From positions 186,001 through 250,000 of the forward strand of contig JANUWF010002432.1 of the NCBI GenBank assembly GCA_026120185.1: 64,000 nt of DNA, written 5' to 3'. The notes under the pieces are model-generated. The model worked only from the letters and a program-made list of their open reading frames with translations. It had not been told where the DNA came from and did not search any database. The position numbers and the translations under genes were made by a program. Of the stretch, positions 12,196-22,766 are shown piece by piece. Position 1 is the first letter of the stretch. The number at the start of each line of letters is the position of its first letter. The stretch is from Voacanga thouarsii (lineage: Eukaryota; Streptophyta; Magnoliopsida; Gentianales; Apocynaceae).

Positions 12196-12324
12196 ACCAG
12201 CGCTGGTTTGGAAGCTGGCGCCGGCTGCTAATTTTTTTGGAAAAACTTCCCAGAAACGATTTCTGGATGATCGCGAAACAGCACGGAACTAGCACCGGCT
12301 TGGAGGCTAGAGCCGGCGCCAGCT
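12196..12324 (-). other. Paired GGCGCC-type palindromes in copia leader
   Basis: Pair 1: ACCAGCGCTGGT (12196-12207, perfect palindrome) and AGCTGGCGCCGGCT (12213-12226). Pair 2: GCACCGGC (near 12292-12299) and GCCGGCGCC (12312-12320). Centres within a pair are 18-20 nt apart. Pair 1 ends 517 nt from the primer site. GC-rich islands in otherwise AT-rich DNA. Confidence 0.7.
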
Positions 12325-12742
12325 GTCGTCTCGAACAATGGCAGCGATTTTTCAAAAATTTCCAGAAACAAGTTCTATTGCTTTCTTCTTCTACAAATTT
12401 TCAGTGAGAACAATTCTCAGTAGTATTTTCTATTTTGAAGCTGAAAACAACAACCAATTTGTTAGTTTAAACAAAATCAAAACAGAAAATACAGATGAAA
12501 CGGAATGCAACAACCATGTTCAAGTAAACATTCTTCTGTAGAAAATTTTCAGCACCTAAACAAATCATCTTTTCAAAATACGCTATGATTTTTACACAAT
12601 CATATTGTGCTATGAACCTAACCCATAAAGATCGAAACAATATCGACTCTAGTGAAAATAATTTTCACAGCAAACAAAGATAAACACGAATACATGAAAA
12701 TAGTTTTTTACACGAATATTGTCTGTAAACAACACATACCAA

Positions 12743-12755
12743 GGCTCTGATTCCA
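12743..12755 (-). other. Primer binding site, copia element 1
   Basis: The minus strand reads TGGAATCAGAGCC, one base from the initiator-Met-type site TGGTATCAGAGCC seen at 40465-40477. It is one base from the end of LTR 2. Confidence 0.85.
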
Positions 12756-12756
12756 C

Positions 12757-14498
12757 TGTTGGGTATCTCTTAGGCATATCGTATATGGCGCAGCGGAAAA
12801 TAACACGTGATACCATCCCAGGATCCGCATATGTGTGGAAAACAAGACATAAAGAGATCAAATGTAATAGCTTTTTACCTTGGTTTGATCGTCCAAAGAA
12901 CAAAAGTTTTCTTCTTCAAGTCGAGGCGCGATCCAGCAATCCTCTTGATCAAACTCTATGAGAGTTGAACGTCCAATCACTATAATCACACTGTGTGATT
13001 ATCTCTAATAGTAATCCACACAGAGGAATACTCAAGCACCAAGATTTTCTGTGCTAGCAGAAACAAGATGGCAGCTAGGGTTAATTCTTGTCTTTCAGAA
13101 AAACGAGAAAGAGGAAGAAGTCGTTTGTTGCCCTCAGTTTTTGGAGTATTTTCGTTAGTTCTCCAGCATGGAATTTCGTGTATATATATACTCTATATCT
13201 TACACGAAATCTGCTGGAAAATTACTTCAACTGAGAATTCTAAAACAGTTAGAATTCCCTAATTGTAATTGGAAATATTAAGTTCTTACAATTACAATTT
13301 GATCCATAAATTATAACTAATTATAATTTGGCCATAACAACTTGTGTTTCTCGCAATTAACCCCACTATGTTGTCAAATAATATCTTGAGTATATATAAT
13401 CCTCTATTGTGTGTGACCTATTAGGTTTCCCAGTCAATTGGTAGCGAACATAATTTAATCCAAACGACTTTGAGATTAATAATCCATAATTAATTAGAAT
13501 TAATTCTATTAATTCTAATCAGGATTGGTTTATTAATTCATCAATTAATAAATCCACATTCCTAGATCATGAATGGTATCTAGCAACACATCATGACCAC
13601 CCAAAAGTCTAGGAAGTTAAGTAGTTTGACATGAACCCTTCAATAACAAACTTCAGTGCAATTAACTCCTTTCACCATATAATATCTCATTCGGTTTGGA
13701 GTACGGAATTAGTGCCAACTCCCTCCAGAATTAATTCTGGCCCGAATACAATAGTACTTGTACCAGGAACCCACTACTCTAGATGTGTTTCAATTGAAAC
13801 TATTTCCAATACGCAATCGCCTTAGCCAAAGACTTCTCGAATAGTAATTCCTACAAATAGCCGTAAGATATTCGCCACTACTATTAGGAGTGGTGAATCC
13901 TTTATTGACCCTCTCAACTACTTTCGTTTACCTTATAATGTATCCAATATCCATCCCTTAGGCGGCCCTTGATCGAGCTCCGGAGATTGGAATCAAAGTA
14001 CAATACTCAGCAAACAAAGTACCTTGGAGATCTCAAGTCTAAAGATACTTGCACGTTTGCTATATTGAGATTATATCACTGGCACTAAATAGTTATCCAT
14101 GTGATTATCTCAAAGCTAGGTCATCCAATGAACTTGTTCCATTAACAAGCATCCATATGATAACTTTGATGATCTCAATACTCACGGATATGAAAACCAC
14201 CGCCTGATCAAATCGGGAAGTCTAACACATGCTAGTCTTAACGCATTAATGATGTCCTGTCTCGTCAATACTATGACTAGGGACAATTTAACTACTAACA
14301 CTATACAGTGTAGTAGAAATCTTATATCATGACCTCTATCATGATTTTCTTAACACAGTGTTGTACTAGGGACTTTATCAAACATTTATATTACTTATAA
14401 GTAAAAAAAGAAACTGTAAGATAAATAATGCCTTTTATTAAAGTAAAATGTTTCATATACAATGTACAAGTGATTGCTTCTAGGGCACAACACTAACA
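12757..14498 (-). repeat. Copia LTR 2 (shared middle LTR, 1742 bp)
   Basis: Ends are TGTTGGGTATC (12757) and CAACACTAACA (14498). It is uninterrupted, so it is the reference copy for the family. It joins the primer site of element 1 on one side and the polypurine tract of element 2 on the other, so one LTR serves two internal regions. A TATA-like box lies at 13181-13190. Confidence 0.92.
13180..13193 (-). promoter_or_regulatory. TATA-like box of copia LTR 2
   Basis: Minus-strand GAGTATATATATACACG, about 425 bp before the LTR end, in the same context as in LTR 1. Confidence 0.45.
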
Positions 14499-14512
14499 AA
14501 CTCCCACTTACA
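14499..14512 (-). other. Polypurine tract, copia element 2
   Basis: The minus strand reads GTAAGTGGGAGTT immediately before LTR start TGTTAGTG. Confidence 0.75.
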
Positions 14513-14519
14513 CTAGAAT

Positions 14520-15031
14520 CAATCATTCATGTATCTAATACCGAATGAATCAACATGACAATCATGTTTCTTTTGGGATAGTGCTTTTGTAAACGGATTA
14601 GCTATGTTCTCAACTATGAGAACTCTCTCTATCTTTACATCATTCCTATCTATGTTCTTCCAGATCAAATAATAGCGTCATAGTACATGTTTGGATCGTT
14701 GGTGAGACCGTGGCTCCCTTGCTAGTGCAATGGCTCCGTTGTTGTCACAATACAAAGTTATTGGACCAACAACACTAGGAACCACACCCAGTTCTGTCAC
14801 GAACTTCATGATGAAAACAACCTCCTTAGTTGATTCAGAAGTAGCTATGTACTCAGCTTCTGTCGTAGAGTCGGCAATAGTTTCTTGTTTGAAACTTTTC
14901 CAACTTGTTACCCCTCTGCACAATATAAACACGTAGCCAAATTGTGATTTGAAATCATCTTTGCCAGATTGAAAACTGTCATCAGTATACCCGTTTATTT
15001 TCAAATCACCTTCTCCATATACTAAGAACAT
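14520..15031 (-). pseudogene. Copia element 2 RNase H (largely open)
   Basis: A 117-residue open stretch (15031-14678) contains the RNase H acidic residues in order: YTDDSF, STTEAEYIA and LYCDNNGAIALAREPRSHQ. It is better preserved than element 1, where the third motif is mutated. The C-terminal tail toward 14520 can be read but is interrupted. A short duplication of the ATATCCTTAGTCCTTCATAAG segment near 15025-15085 breaks the junction with the upstream linker. Nonfunctional as part of a broken polyprotein. Confidence 0.85.
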
Positions 15032-15076
15032 ATCCTTAGTCCTTCATAAGTACTTAAAGAACATATCCTTAGTCCT

Positions 15077-16020
15077 TCATAAGTACTTAAGGATATTCTT
15101 TACAGCTGCCCAATGACCCTCACTAGGGTCAGATTGGTATCTGCTTGTCAAACTGAGAGCACATGATACATTGGGCCTAGTACATATCATAGCGTACATG
15201 TTATATCCAACTGCCGAGGCATATGGAATCTTACTCATGTGATCCCTTTCAACTTGTGTCTTGGGAGACATCAACTTTGAAATGCTTACACTATGTGATA
15301 TGAGTAAGAATCCCTTTTTAGATTAATCCATGCTAAACCTCTTTAGCACTTTATCTATTTATGTAGACTGCGAAAGACCTAGCAACCTTTTGTATCTATC
15401 TCTATAGATCCTTATTCCGAGAATATAGGCTGCCTCACCAAGGTCTTTTATGGAGAATTGTTTAAACAACCAAATTTTAACCGTTTGCAAGACATGTATA
15501 TTATTTCCTATTAGCAATATGTCATCTACATAAAGCAATATGAAGACGATTACATTCCTACTAATCTTCTTGTATACACAAGGTTCATCCATGTTTTGAA
15601 TAAAACTAAACTCTTTGATTGTTTCATCAAAATAGATATTCCAACTCTTAGAAGCTTGCTTAAGTCCTTAAATGGACCTTTTCTAGCTTGCACAACTTTG
15701 TGCTATCACTGGATGTGAAACCCTCAGGTTGTGTCATATACACTTCCTCAATCAGATTTCCATTTAGGAAAGCTGTTTTCACATCCATCTACCAAATATC
15801 ATAATCATGATGAGCAACAATGGCTAGAAGTATCTTGATGGATTCTAACATGGCTACTGGTAAGAAGGTTTTGTCATAGTCAATGTCGTATTGTTGACGA
15901 TAACCCTTCACCACTAGTCGTGCTTTATAGGTAACTAAGTTACCATCTATGTCTGTTTTCTTCTTGAAAACCGACTTGCACCCAATAGGTTTAATTCTTT
16001 TGGGTGAATCAACCAAAGTC
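15077..16020 (-). pseudogene. Copia element 2 reverse transcriptase (decayed, YVDD kept)
   Basis: Two open blocks. Block 16016-15789 holds KPIGCKSVFKKK, YKARLVVKGYRQQ and the AMLESIKILLAI segment, ending in a stop just before MDVKTAF-type sequence. Block 15592-15359 holds MDEPCVYKK and YVDDILLIGN with the catalytic YVDD intact, then GEAAYILGIRIYRDR. The final linker (15274-15077) has RPNVSCALSL and GHWAAVKNILKYL. Stops and shifts between blocks prevent translation of a full RT. Confidence 0.88.
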
Positions 16021-16084
16021 TATACTTGACTGTCATATATGGAATCCATCTCTGACTTCATTGCCTCAAGCCATTTGCCAGATT

Positions 16085-16203
16085 CTGAACTGTTCAGAAC
16101 ATCCTTGTAGGTCATAGGCTTATATTCATCTATGAGTAATACGTCATTATGGTCATTAATGAGAAATTCATATCTCTCAAGTGCCACATGTATCCTACTA
16201 GAT
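16085..16203 (-). pseudogene. Copia element 2 integrase C-terminal linker, cut by LARD insertion
   Basis: Minus-strand sequence homologous to element 1 at 8600-8725 (the RIRVAPERYGF-linker region). It is interrupted at 16203 by the LARD array and resumes at 36448. The site lies in the stretch CTACTAGAT/CTGCGAGG, matching the uninterrupted 8720-8740. Confidence 0.8.
16199..16203. other. Left target site duplication TAGAT of LARD array
   Basis: TAGAT occurs directly before the first LARD LTR (16199-16203) and directly after the last one (36443-36447). Element 1 has a single copy at the equivalent position, so this is a true 5-bp integration duplication. Confidence 0.9.
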
Positions 16204-18115
16204 TGATAGGGTCTAAATTAGTCTTATTTTTCTTAGTTATTTGATATTATTTTGTGATACATTTTTGTGAAATAACTAGTCATATTCCTTCATATTTGAG
16301 ATTTTACCCTTGGAAAGGTATTTTGTGCATTATTACAGATTTTGGGGGTAAAATAAAATAAAATCGTAACAAAGCAGAATATAGGCGGCACCGGTTCCGA
16401 GAAGGACAACCGGCGCCGGACTTCTACTGGAAAAGCTTGGAGAAATTGAGTGAAACAGGGGAGATCAATTGCAATTGGAAATTAGAGTAAAGAAATGTGG
16501 AAAATGGCTAAAGAGAGAAATTGGTTTCGACAGCTTCATGGTTCCAAGCCAAAGCCGACAACAAAAGCAACAACAAACAAAGCAACAAAAATTGAAATCG
16601 GTGGGGCCCAGGTGCAAAGGAGAAGTCAACAATGGTGGGCAGCAAAAGAAGCAACCGAAACAAGCAATACAAGAAGACAAAGTTGGCAGCAGCTCAGATT
16701 GGTAAGTGGCTCAATTGAGCCAAGGCAAGGGAACAAAGGAAATTCGATAGAATTTGGCTCAGCAAGCCGATGCAAAATAGAAAGTGAAAATATAGAATCT
16801 CGGTGGCTTAGGGGCTTGGGATTGCGGCTCAATTGAGCGAATTACAACAAGAATAAGGCTTCGGTGGCTGGAGAGCTTTTGACAGCTCCAATTGAAGAAA
16901 TTTCACAATTCCAAAGTCAAACGAATGGTGTTCAGCACAAGACGACAAAAGAAGACAAAGTCCAAATCAAATTCTCAATTTCATAAAGTCAAAAGGCGGT
17001 GGAAGTATTTAGTTATTATTTAGGTATTTATTTTAGATTTTACTAATCTTTATTTGTTTTAGATTTTTAAATAATTACTTCTTCTTTACTTAGAACTCTT
17101 TTAGGAACTTTGTAAGCCAATAAATAAAGGCTAATTTACCCTAGAAAAAGGCAGGTACACAATGTAGGGACTTAGACATATTATGGAGTGCATCACCAAT
17201 ATTTTTCCAGGGGAAATAAAGAGTTCAAGGAGGGTTGTACAAGAAGGTCTTCAAAGGGAGAAAAAGAAGGCTTGTCTATGAGTATCTATTTCTTTACTTT
17301 ATTTTCTTTTTTTTGACAATGATGTTTTAGTTGTTTTATTGTACTTCAACATTGTTTTAGAGATTCATGATATTTATAGTTATTTGATCTTTTGATTAAT
17401 TGATTATTCTTCTAGGTATTTACTTACTTATGCTAATTACGAGATTGATTGATTGTTTCTTTCCGTTAACTTGCTTGGAAAAGAGGTTGGTGGTTTCAAT
17501 TCATTGATTTCATATACGTTATCTCTTAACTTACTTGGAAAAGGGGTTAATTGCTAAGAACAAGGTAATTAAAGGTTAATTGATGTCTGTCAGGAATGGA
17601 TTCATTGGTTAATTTTATGTTTTAAGTTTGCTATGAATGAAAATTTAATCAAAGGATTGTGTTTAATGCATCTTTTGGACAAGAATGGTTGAGACAGGAA
17701 TGTGATGCTACGTTACCTAGAAGATAGGGATTCATGGATTGGAAAAGAAGTGAATCTATCATAATCCTTTACGATGCCAAGGGAATAATTAGTTATGATA
17801 ATGGTTGAGTTCTTTATGATCATCTTTGTCTAAACAATGGTTTGAGTTACATACTTCTCTATCCCTGACATGTATATATTTTTATTTTATTTTATTTTAT
17901 TTGTTTTTCACTTTTTCGAGTCGGTTAAACAATGGAAGAAAGGTAATTAATGTCTACATGTTCCTTGAGGATCAATACTCGTTGGAACCCTTTGCTCGGT
18001 TAATGATGAGTACGCTTGCTCATATGTGTGATTTGGGTTGAACGTTTTAATTTAAACTTGATTGGGAATGTGCTTAGTTTTTGTATGATTTTTATACCTA
18101 AGTCCGGACACATCA
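16204..18115 (+). repeat. LARD LTR1 (1912 bp)
   Basis: Starts TGATAGGGTC and ends GGACACATCA, next to a primer site. The first ~1.48 kb is almost identical to LTR4, while the last ~0.4 kb differs at many diagnostic bases. It contains a GCACCGG/CCGGCGCCGG pair at 16387-16419. A polypurine/CAACAAA-rich stretch at 16540-16600 gives a spurious Gln/Lys-rich ORF. Confidence 0.92.
16387..16419 (+). other. Paired GGCGCC-type palindromes in LARD LTR1
   Basis: GGCACCGGTTCC followed by ACCGGCGCCGG with centres about 22 nt apart. Also present in LTR2 (near 25272), LTR3 (near 34315) and LTR4 (near 34718), with the second half degraded in LTR2. Confidence 0.65.
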
Positions 18116-18121
18116 AGTTTT

Positions 18122-18139
18122 TGGTGCCGCTGCCGGGGA
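18122..18139 (+). other. Primer binding site, LARD copy 1
   Basis: TGGTGCCGCTGCCGGGGA begins 7 bp after the LTR end. It differs by two bases from the plant tRNA-Asp-complementary site used by Athila/Tat elements. Confidence 0.85.
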
Positions 18140-18705
18140 ACAATAGCATGAAAGCTTGGATTTCATTGATTTAACCATGTAAATATGTAAATACGTAAAT
18201 TTGTAAATTTGTACAATTGTTCTTTTTGAAAAAAGATGCCATATTTTGTTGTTGGTATAATTGTATTTTTATTTCACTCTGTATTGTTAATATGTATATA
18301 GGTAAATACATGTTTATAATAACTAATTTATCTTTGTATGTGTGTATATATTATATATTTAGTTATTTAACTTTGCTAAACTAATGTTAATGTGGAATAT
18401 GTGTAATAATGCTAGTTTTAATTTGTTGATTTTTACGTCTATAATTGTGAGTCTGTGAAACCCCAGTTGAAACCAACCTTAGAGTAAGGGAGTTGTGATG
18501 CATATTATATTTTCTTACATGCATAAATATATTTTTGTATGATTTTATGTGCTTAGATATGTGATTTGTAGTCTAGATGGCTTAATTGTGTTTATTGAGT
18601 AAGAAGTGCAAAATGATAATTTTTGCTTGAGGCGAATATAGGGATATAGCTTGAGGATCAATTAGGAAAAATATTTGGGAGAGGAAATAAGAACAAGAGT
18701 TGTTG

Positions 18706-18760
18706 TGGTTTAGTGGTTGGAGCTTGGGAATTAATTCTTGAGGTCTTGAGTTCAAATTCC
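18706..18760 (+). other. tRNA-like A-box/B-box segment in gypsy LTR
   Basis: TGGTTTAGTGGTTGG (18706-18720) matches the tRNA D-arm/A-box consensus. GGTCTTGAGTTCAAATTCC (18742-18760) matches the T-arm/B-box with one or two changes. The spacing suits a tRNA or tRNA-derived SINE head. It sits about 250 bp from the LTR start. Confidence 0.65.
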
Positions 18761-20360
18761 ATCATTGGAGTTTTAGCATGATTAAATTTTATTTTTGTTT
18801 GGGAAGGCTATATTTCGGCCTTGTATGCTTTGGGGAAGAGTAGGGGTGTTGCCCTACGAGAGACATGATAGAAATGTCCTAATCCTACCCTTGTGCCCTA
18901 CAAAAATTTCTAAAGGAATTCGTACCCGTCTTGATCCTTAGCTTTTCTTACTTCTCAATTTATTAAGTTGTTCAATTCAGCTAAGCCAATTCTATTTCAG
19001 AAAATTCCAGAAAAGTTCTGAGGCTTTGAAGGTTCAAAAATGTCTAAGTGTGAGACATCTTGTTGGCCAAAAATGCGGAGGAGTTGTGCAAGGTTCCCAA
19101 GAGAATTAATTTCCATGATTGAACCTTCAAACTCCAACCTATGTGTTTTCATCTTGTTCATGTAGTAATTTGGAATTTTCCAGCTTCTTGTTTAGTCCAA
19201 GTGTCAAAAATTTCAGCCATATTTTCCTCCAAAAATTCTGCCAGAAAAATAGCCATTTCACTTAGCTTGAGGCTGAACAATCCAGCCAAACCGAGCTGCT
19301 CAAAAAGTTGTACAAACCAGAAAATTTTCTGGACAATTTTTGCAGCAATGGTGAGCCAAAACTAAGCTGTTTCTTCCAATTTTTCACCCACCAACTTAAC
19401 CTCATTTTTCCTCCATAAAGAAGGCTGGAAACCAGTCTTGAAGGTCCTCTGAATATCCCTTCAAATATTCTACAAACTGACTGGAAAATGGTAGCAAAAT
19501 CTGTCCAGAAATTTCCAGCAAACTTGCAAAAATCTGTTCGGGATTTTCCTGCTTTGTTTCTTCTTCAACCTTGTCCGAAACTTCCACCATTTTTCTATAC
19601 AAACTCCCCTTGAACAGCCATGAACTGAGCTTCATCATCTTCCCCAACATTCTTCTTGAAAACCACTCTCATGGCTACTCCTAAAATGTCTCCATCAATC
19701 ACTCCAATCAAGCTATTGATTGAAGACTAAAATTCCAGCAAACATATTCAGTAAACTACCATAAATCAACCCTCTGACAACTAAAAAATCCCTTCACCAT
19801 TGTCCACCATATTTTGGCCACCATTAAGCTCCTTCAAGCATCATTCATCTCAGCAAAAATCACAGCCAAGCATTCAGCCATTGAAGCTTCCAAAAGCTCT
19901 CCACTGACCAAGATCTTCTTACCATATTTTGTTTCCAAAATTGATTCCCTAAAATATTCTTCTTGGATTTCAAACAACCAGCTTTCCTTTTCCTCTCAAA
20001 TCAGAAAATTCAATTACCAAAACACTCCCAAACAGTTGGCCATTCCTTCCCTAACAGAATTTTGGCTAGCTTTCTCTCTTTCTTCTCCATTCTCTCCAAA
20101 CCTAGATCACCAAGAACACCTACTAACATCCTCACGCCTAAGACCACTCCAAACCTCTCCAATCTTCTCCAAAAACTCCAGATCACACCTACTCAACCCC
20201 TTGAAACCACTTCTGTAATTTTTAACATCAAATACTAAAATCAAAGTCTCTCTTTTGGATAAAAAAAACTAGTATTTGTTGAAGGCCCAAGAACAGCTTC
20301 AAGGTAAGCATGATCAATCACCTCCATCTTCATTCATCTTCAACTCCTAATGAATATATG

Positions 20361-20379
20361 TATATATAAATATACTAAT

Positions 20380-20415
<36 letters not shown>
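20361..20415 (+). promoter_or_regulatory. Predicted LTR promoter: TATA box plus CT tract
   Basis: TATATATAAATA (20361-20372) is followed 10 bp later by a (CT)n tract (20383-20415), a layout like plant TATA plus pyrimidine-patch core promoters. The predicted start is near 20390-20400, which would place U3 at about 1.9 kb. Confidence 0.45.
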
Positions 20416-20418
<3 letters not shown>

Positions 20419-22731
20419 CGAATGGTTACTTCAACCATGGCCATATTTTCTTCTTCCCTCTTGGACGAATCATGTCTCCTAAGAGTAAGGATTCCTTCAA
20501 AACTACTCCAAGGTAGTCATCAATCAAGTAAGCCTCTTCAACCTTCTCTTTAAATTCTAGATTCATGTCTCTAGGATGATATTGGAAGGAGATGGATTAT
20601 GATTAGGGTTCGAGCATGCATTGTTGTGATAGAGTTGAGATTGAAGCATGAATAAATGTGTATATATAATGGAGATGGGATTGATGCATGAGTTGATTGT
20701 CTTGGTTGAATTTTATGGTTTTTAGGGTTTGTTACATATCTTCATATTGTGAGTAGTATGATTGAATAAGCATGTTAGTGATTATGTCACCTTTGGTGAA
20801 TAGGGTTTAATGTTCATGTATTCTTGTTAAGGCCATGATTATGATGATAATAGTGGAGTTTAGATCATGTATTTGTAGATTTGGATCTATGTTTTATTCA
20901 TGATTTAGATGTTTTGTTGATTGATGTAGAGCGTATGTTCATGATTATGGATAGCAATAGGAAATATAATCATGAACTTTTTGTCCCTAAGCTAATTTTA
21001 TTTCTTTAATAAAATGATTAAAACTATAATTTCTTCTAGTGATTTCGAAAACCCTAGGGAAATGTGGATTTGGACTATTATATAAAATAATGATATTTTA
21101 GTTTACCAATTATTTTCTAACAATTAATTATTAATAGATTATTATTTTACATAATACCACCTAGGACCCTTCATCAAATAAACTCTAATTTATTTTTAGT
21201 AAGATTTAAACCTTCAAGTTATTAGTACCTATTTCCCAAAACCCTAATTATTTTAATATCAAATTAGACTTGTCTTATAAATCCTTTTATTTATTATCTA
21301 GCCTTAAAGCTTGGAACACTAGGGTCATGATTGTAGTAGGTTGAGCTAGGTTTATTTGTGAGAATGAATTTTTGCTTGAGTTTAATTATGGCTTTATTTA
21401 CACCAGGCGGGGTTAGGTCAGCTGTTGGAGACCTTTCTTTTATCTCGAGCAAAGGATTAGGTAAACTGCTGCATAAAACTTGTTTGATGCAAAATGGTTA
21501 CTATGGCAAGCCAAGTGTGGAGTGCGTGGACACTCACTTCTGTAAAGGCAATTGAGGATTGTCTCTTTTCTCATTTCAGGCAAACAAATTATTTGAAAAT
21601 CAAGGGGCAATTTTACTCAAACCTTAAAAATCTTTCTAAAACCAGTTTGGCCCAAACTTTGGAAATCCTAAATTGCCATATTCAAATAGAGCTTTGTTTT
21701 ATTCAATTTTCTCCAAAGTGGGATAAATTACGTTCAGTATTCAATAAGGGTGGACTACTAGAAATAGTCTTTGAAGGGTTAGGATAAGTCTTTTAGTAGG
21801 TGGCCATCTCTAAAGGGTAAGTCCTTCCCAGATAAAATGTCAGTTCAGTGGGTCGTGCCGGTCTGAGCTAGCAGTTTTCAATTAAGTGGACTGTGTGTTG
21901 CCGGAATGGACAACTGGCTTTGTTTGGGTATAGAAAAGAAGGAATATCGTACCTAGTAGGCTGATCACCTACTTTTTGTCAGCCTGCACAAAGTGTGGCA
22001 TTCTGACCGTTGTATAGTTATGGGGCCCAACGTGTGGTAACACATGACCACCCTTTTGAGTGGTTAATTTATTTGTATATGTATGGTTGGAAAAAGCCAA
22101 AATGTCATTCTTGATTTTGACTATTGTTAATTGTTTGCTAGTGTTTTTCTTATGAAATTCTTACACCTTGCATTCACGATCTGTTTTTACTGAATACTCA
22201 AAGCACACACGGACTTACTGAGATTTTTATCTCATCACCCTTTTATAATAATTTCAGGTCAATCATGCTGTGGGGATGAGTAGCTAATTGTTGCCTGCCT
22301 TGGAAGATATTCTGATATTCATTTTGTGTAATGCTTTAGGAGATGAGAGAGAACAATTTTTATTTTGGATTTATTCATGAATTTTTGGGTTGTAATAAGT
22401 TTTAAATTTTAAGATATTGTTTTTATTTTGATTGTATGTCCTAGTTATAAAGACCCCTTGTCCTTTGGACGGGCGACATCCCCGGCCCTGTTCGGCCTAG
22501 GTAGCGGAGTGTTACAGAGTCAATACTAACTCTTTTTATTTTCAAATTTGGACTTTAGCTAACACGATATTAGAGGCGGACTATTTTATTTTATTATTTG
22601 TTTTTTTATTTATCATTTTTAATTTTAGTTTAATTTAGGAATTCTTGTTTTACATGTATTGTGGTCATGCATTTAGTAGGAAAGTTTTAGGAAAAACAAA
22701 ATTAAAAAAAAGGGATCCCGGACAGTAGGCA

Positions 22732-22766
22732 ACCGGCACCGACTGAGGCTCGAAACCGGCGCTGGT
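22732..22766 (+). other. Paired GGCGCC-type palindromes in LARD internal 1
   Basis: ACCGGCACCGA (22732) and ACCGGCGCTGGT (22755-22766), centres about 24 nt apart. Subtracting the nested solo LTR, the pair begins about 525 nt after the primer site. Confidence 0.65.

Larger units (their letters stand above)
10979..12742 (-). other. Copia element 1 5' leader (1.76 kb, non-coding)
   Basis: Lies between the primer site and the gag ATG. No supported ORF. It contains two TTGGG-TTTG-CCCAA hairpins (11176-11189 and 11425-11438), a run of A/T hairpins at 11966-12094, and a GC-rich palindrome cluster at 12196-12324. The same layout recurs in element 2 (38641-40464), so it belongs to the family. Confidence 0.75.
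18454..22516 (+). mobile_element. Gypsy-type solo LTR (4063 bp) in LARD internal 1
   Basis: Begins TGTGAAACCCC and ends GGAGTGTTACA, with the perfect 5-bp duplication GAGTC at 18449-18453 and 22517-22521. Same family as the LTR joined to the gypsy B polypurine tract at 55071. Compared with the copy at 27347-31604 it lacks about 192 bp (between 21100 and 21101), flanked by TTTTAG repeats. Contains a tRNA-like segment, a TATA box with a (CT) tract, and no gene. Confidence 0.9.

Noticed and set aside
16465..16680. Cys-rich minus-strand ORF (also 25352-25576 and 34796-35011)
   Set aside because: Antisense of the CAACAAA/AGCA-rich part of the LARD LTR. Repeated only because the LTR is repeated, with no signal peptide or conserved Cys spacing beyond shared ancestry.
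17280..17300. Possible complete, mobile copia or gypsy element
   Set aside because: Every pol has stops, frameshifts or changed catalytic residues (YVYD in copia 1, FIGD in gypsy A, a broken protease in copia 2).
18706..18760. A genuine tRNA gene
   Set aside because: Acceptor and T stems do not pair properly and no clear anticodon loop of 7 nt can be drawn; only the A/B-box parts are tRNA-like.
19402..19650. 82-codon ORF in gypsy LTR (LGKMMKLSSWLFKGSLYRKM), repeated at 28292-28546
   Set aside because: Kept in both copies because the two LTRs are recent duplicates; the other LTR copies do not keep an open frame there, so no evidence of selection.
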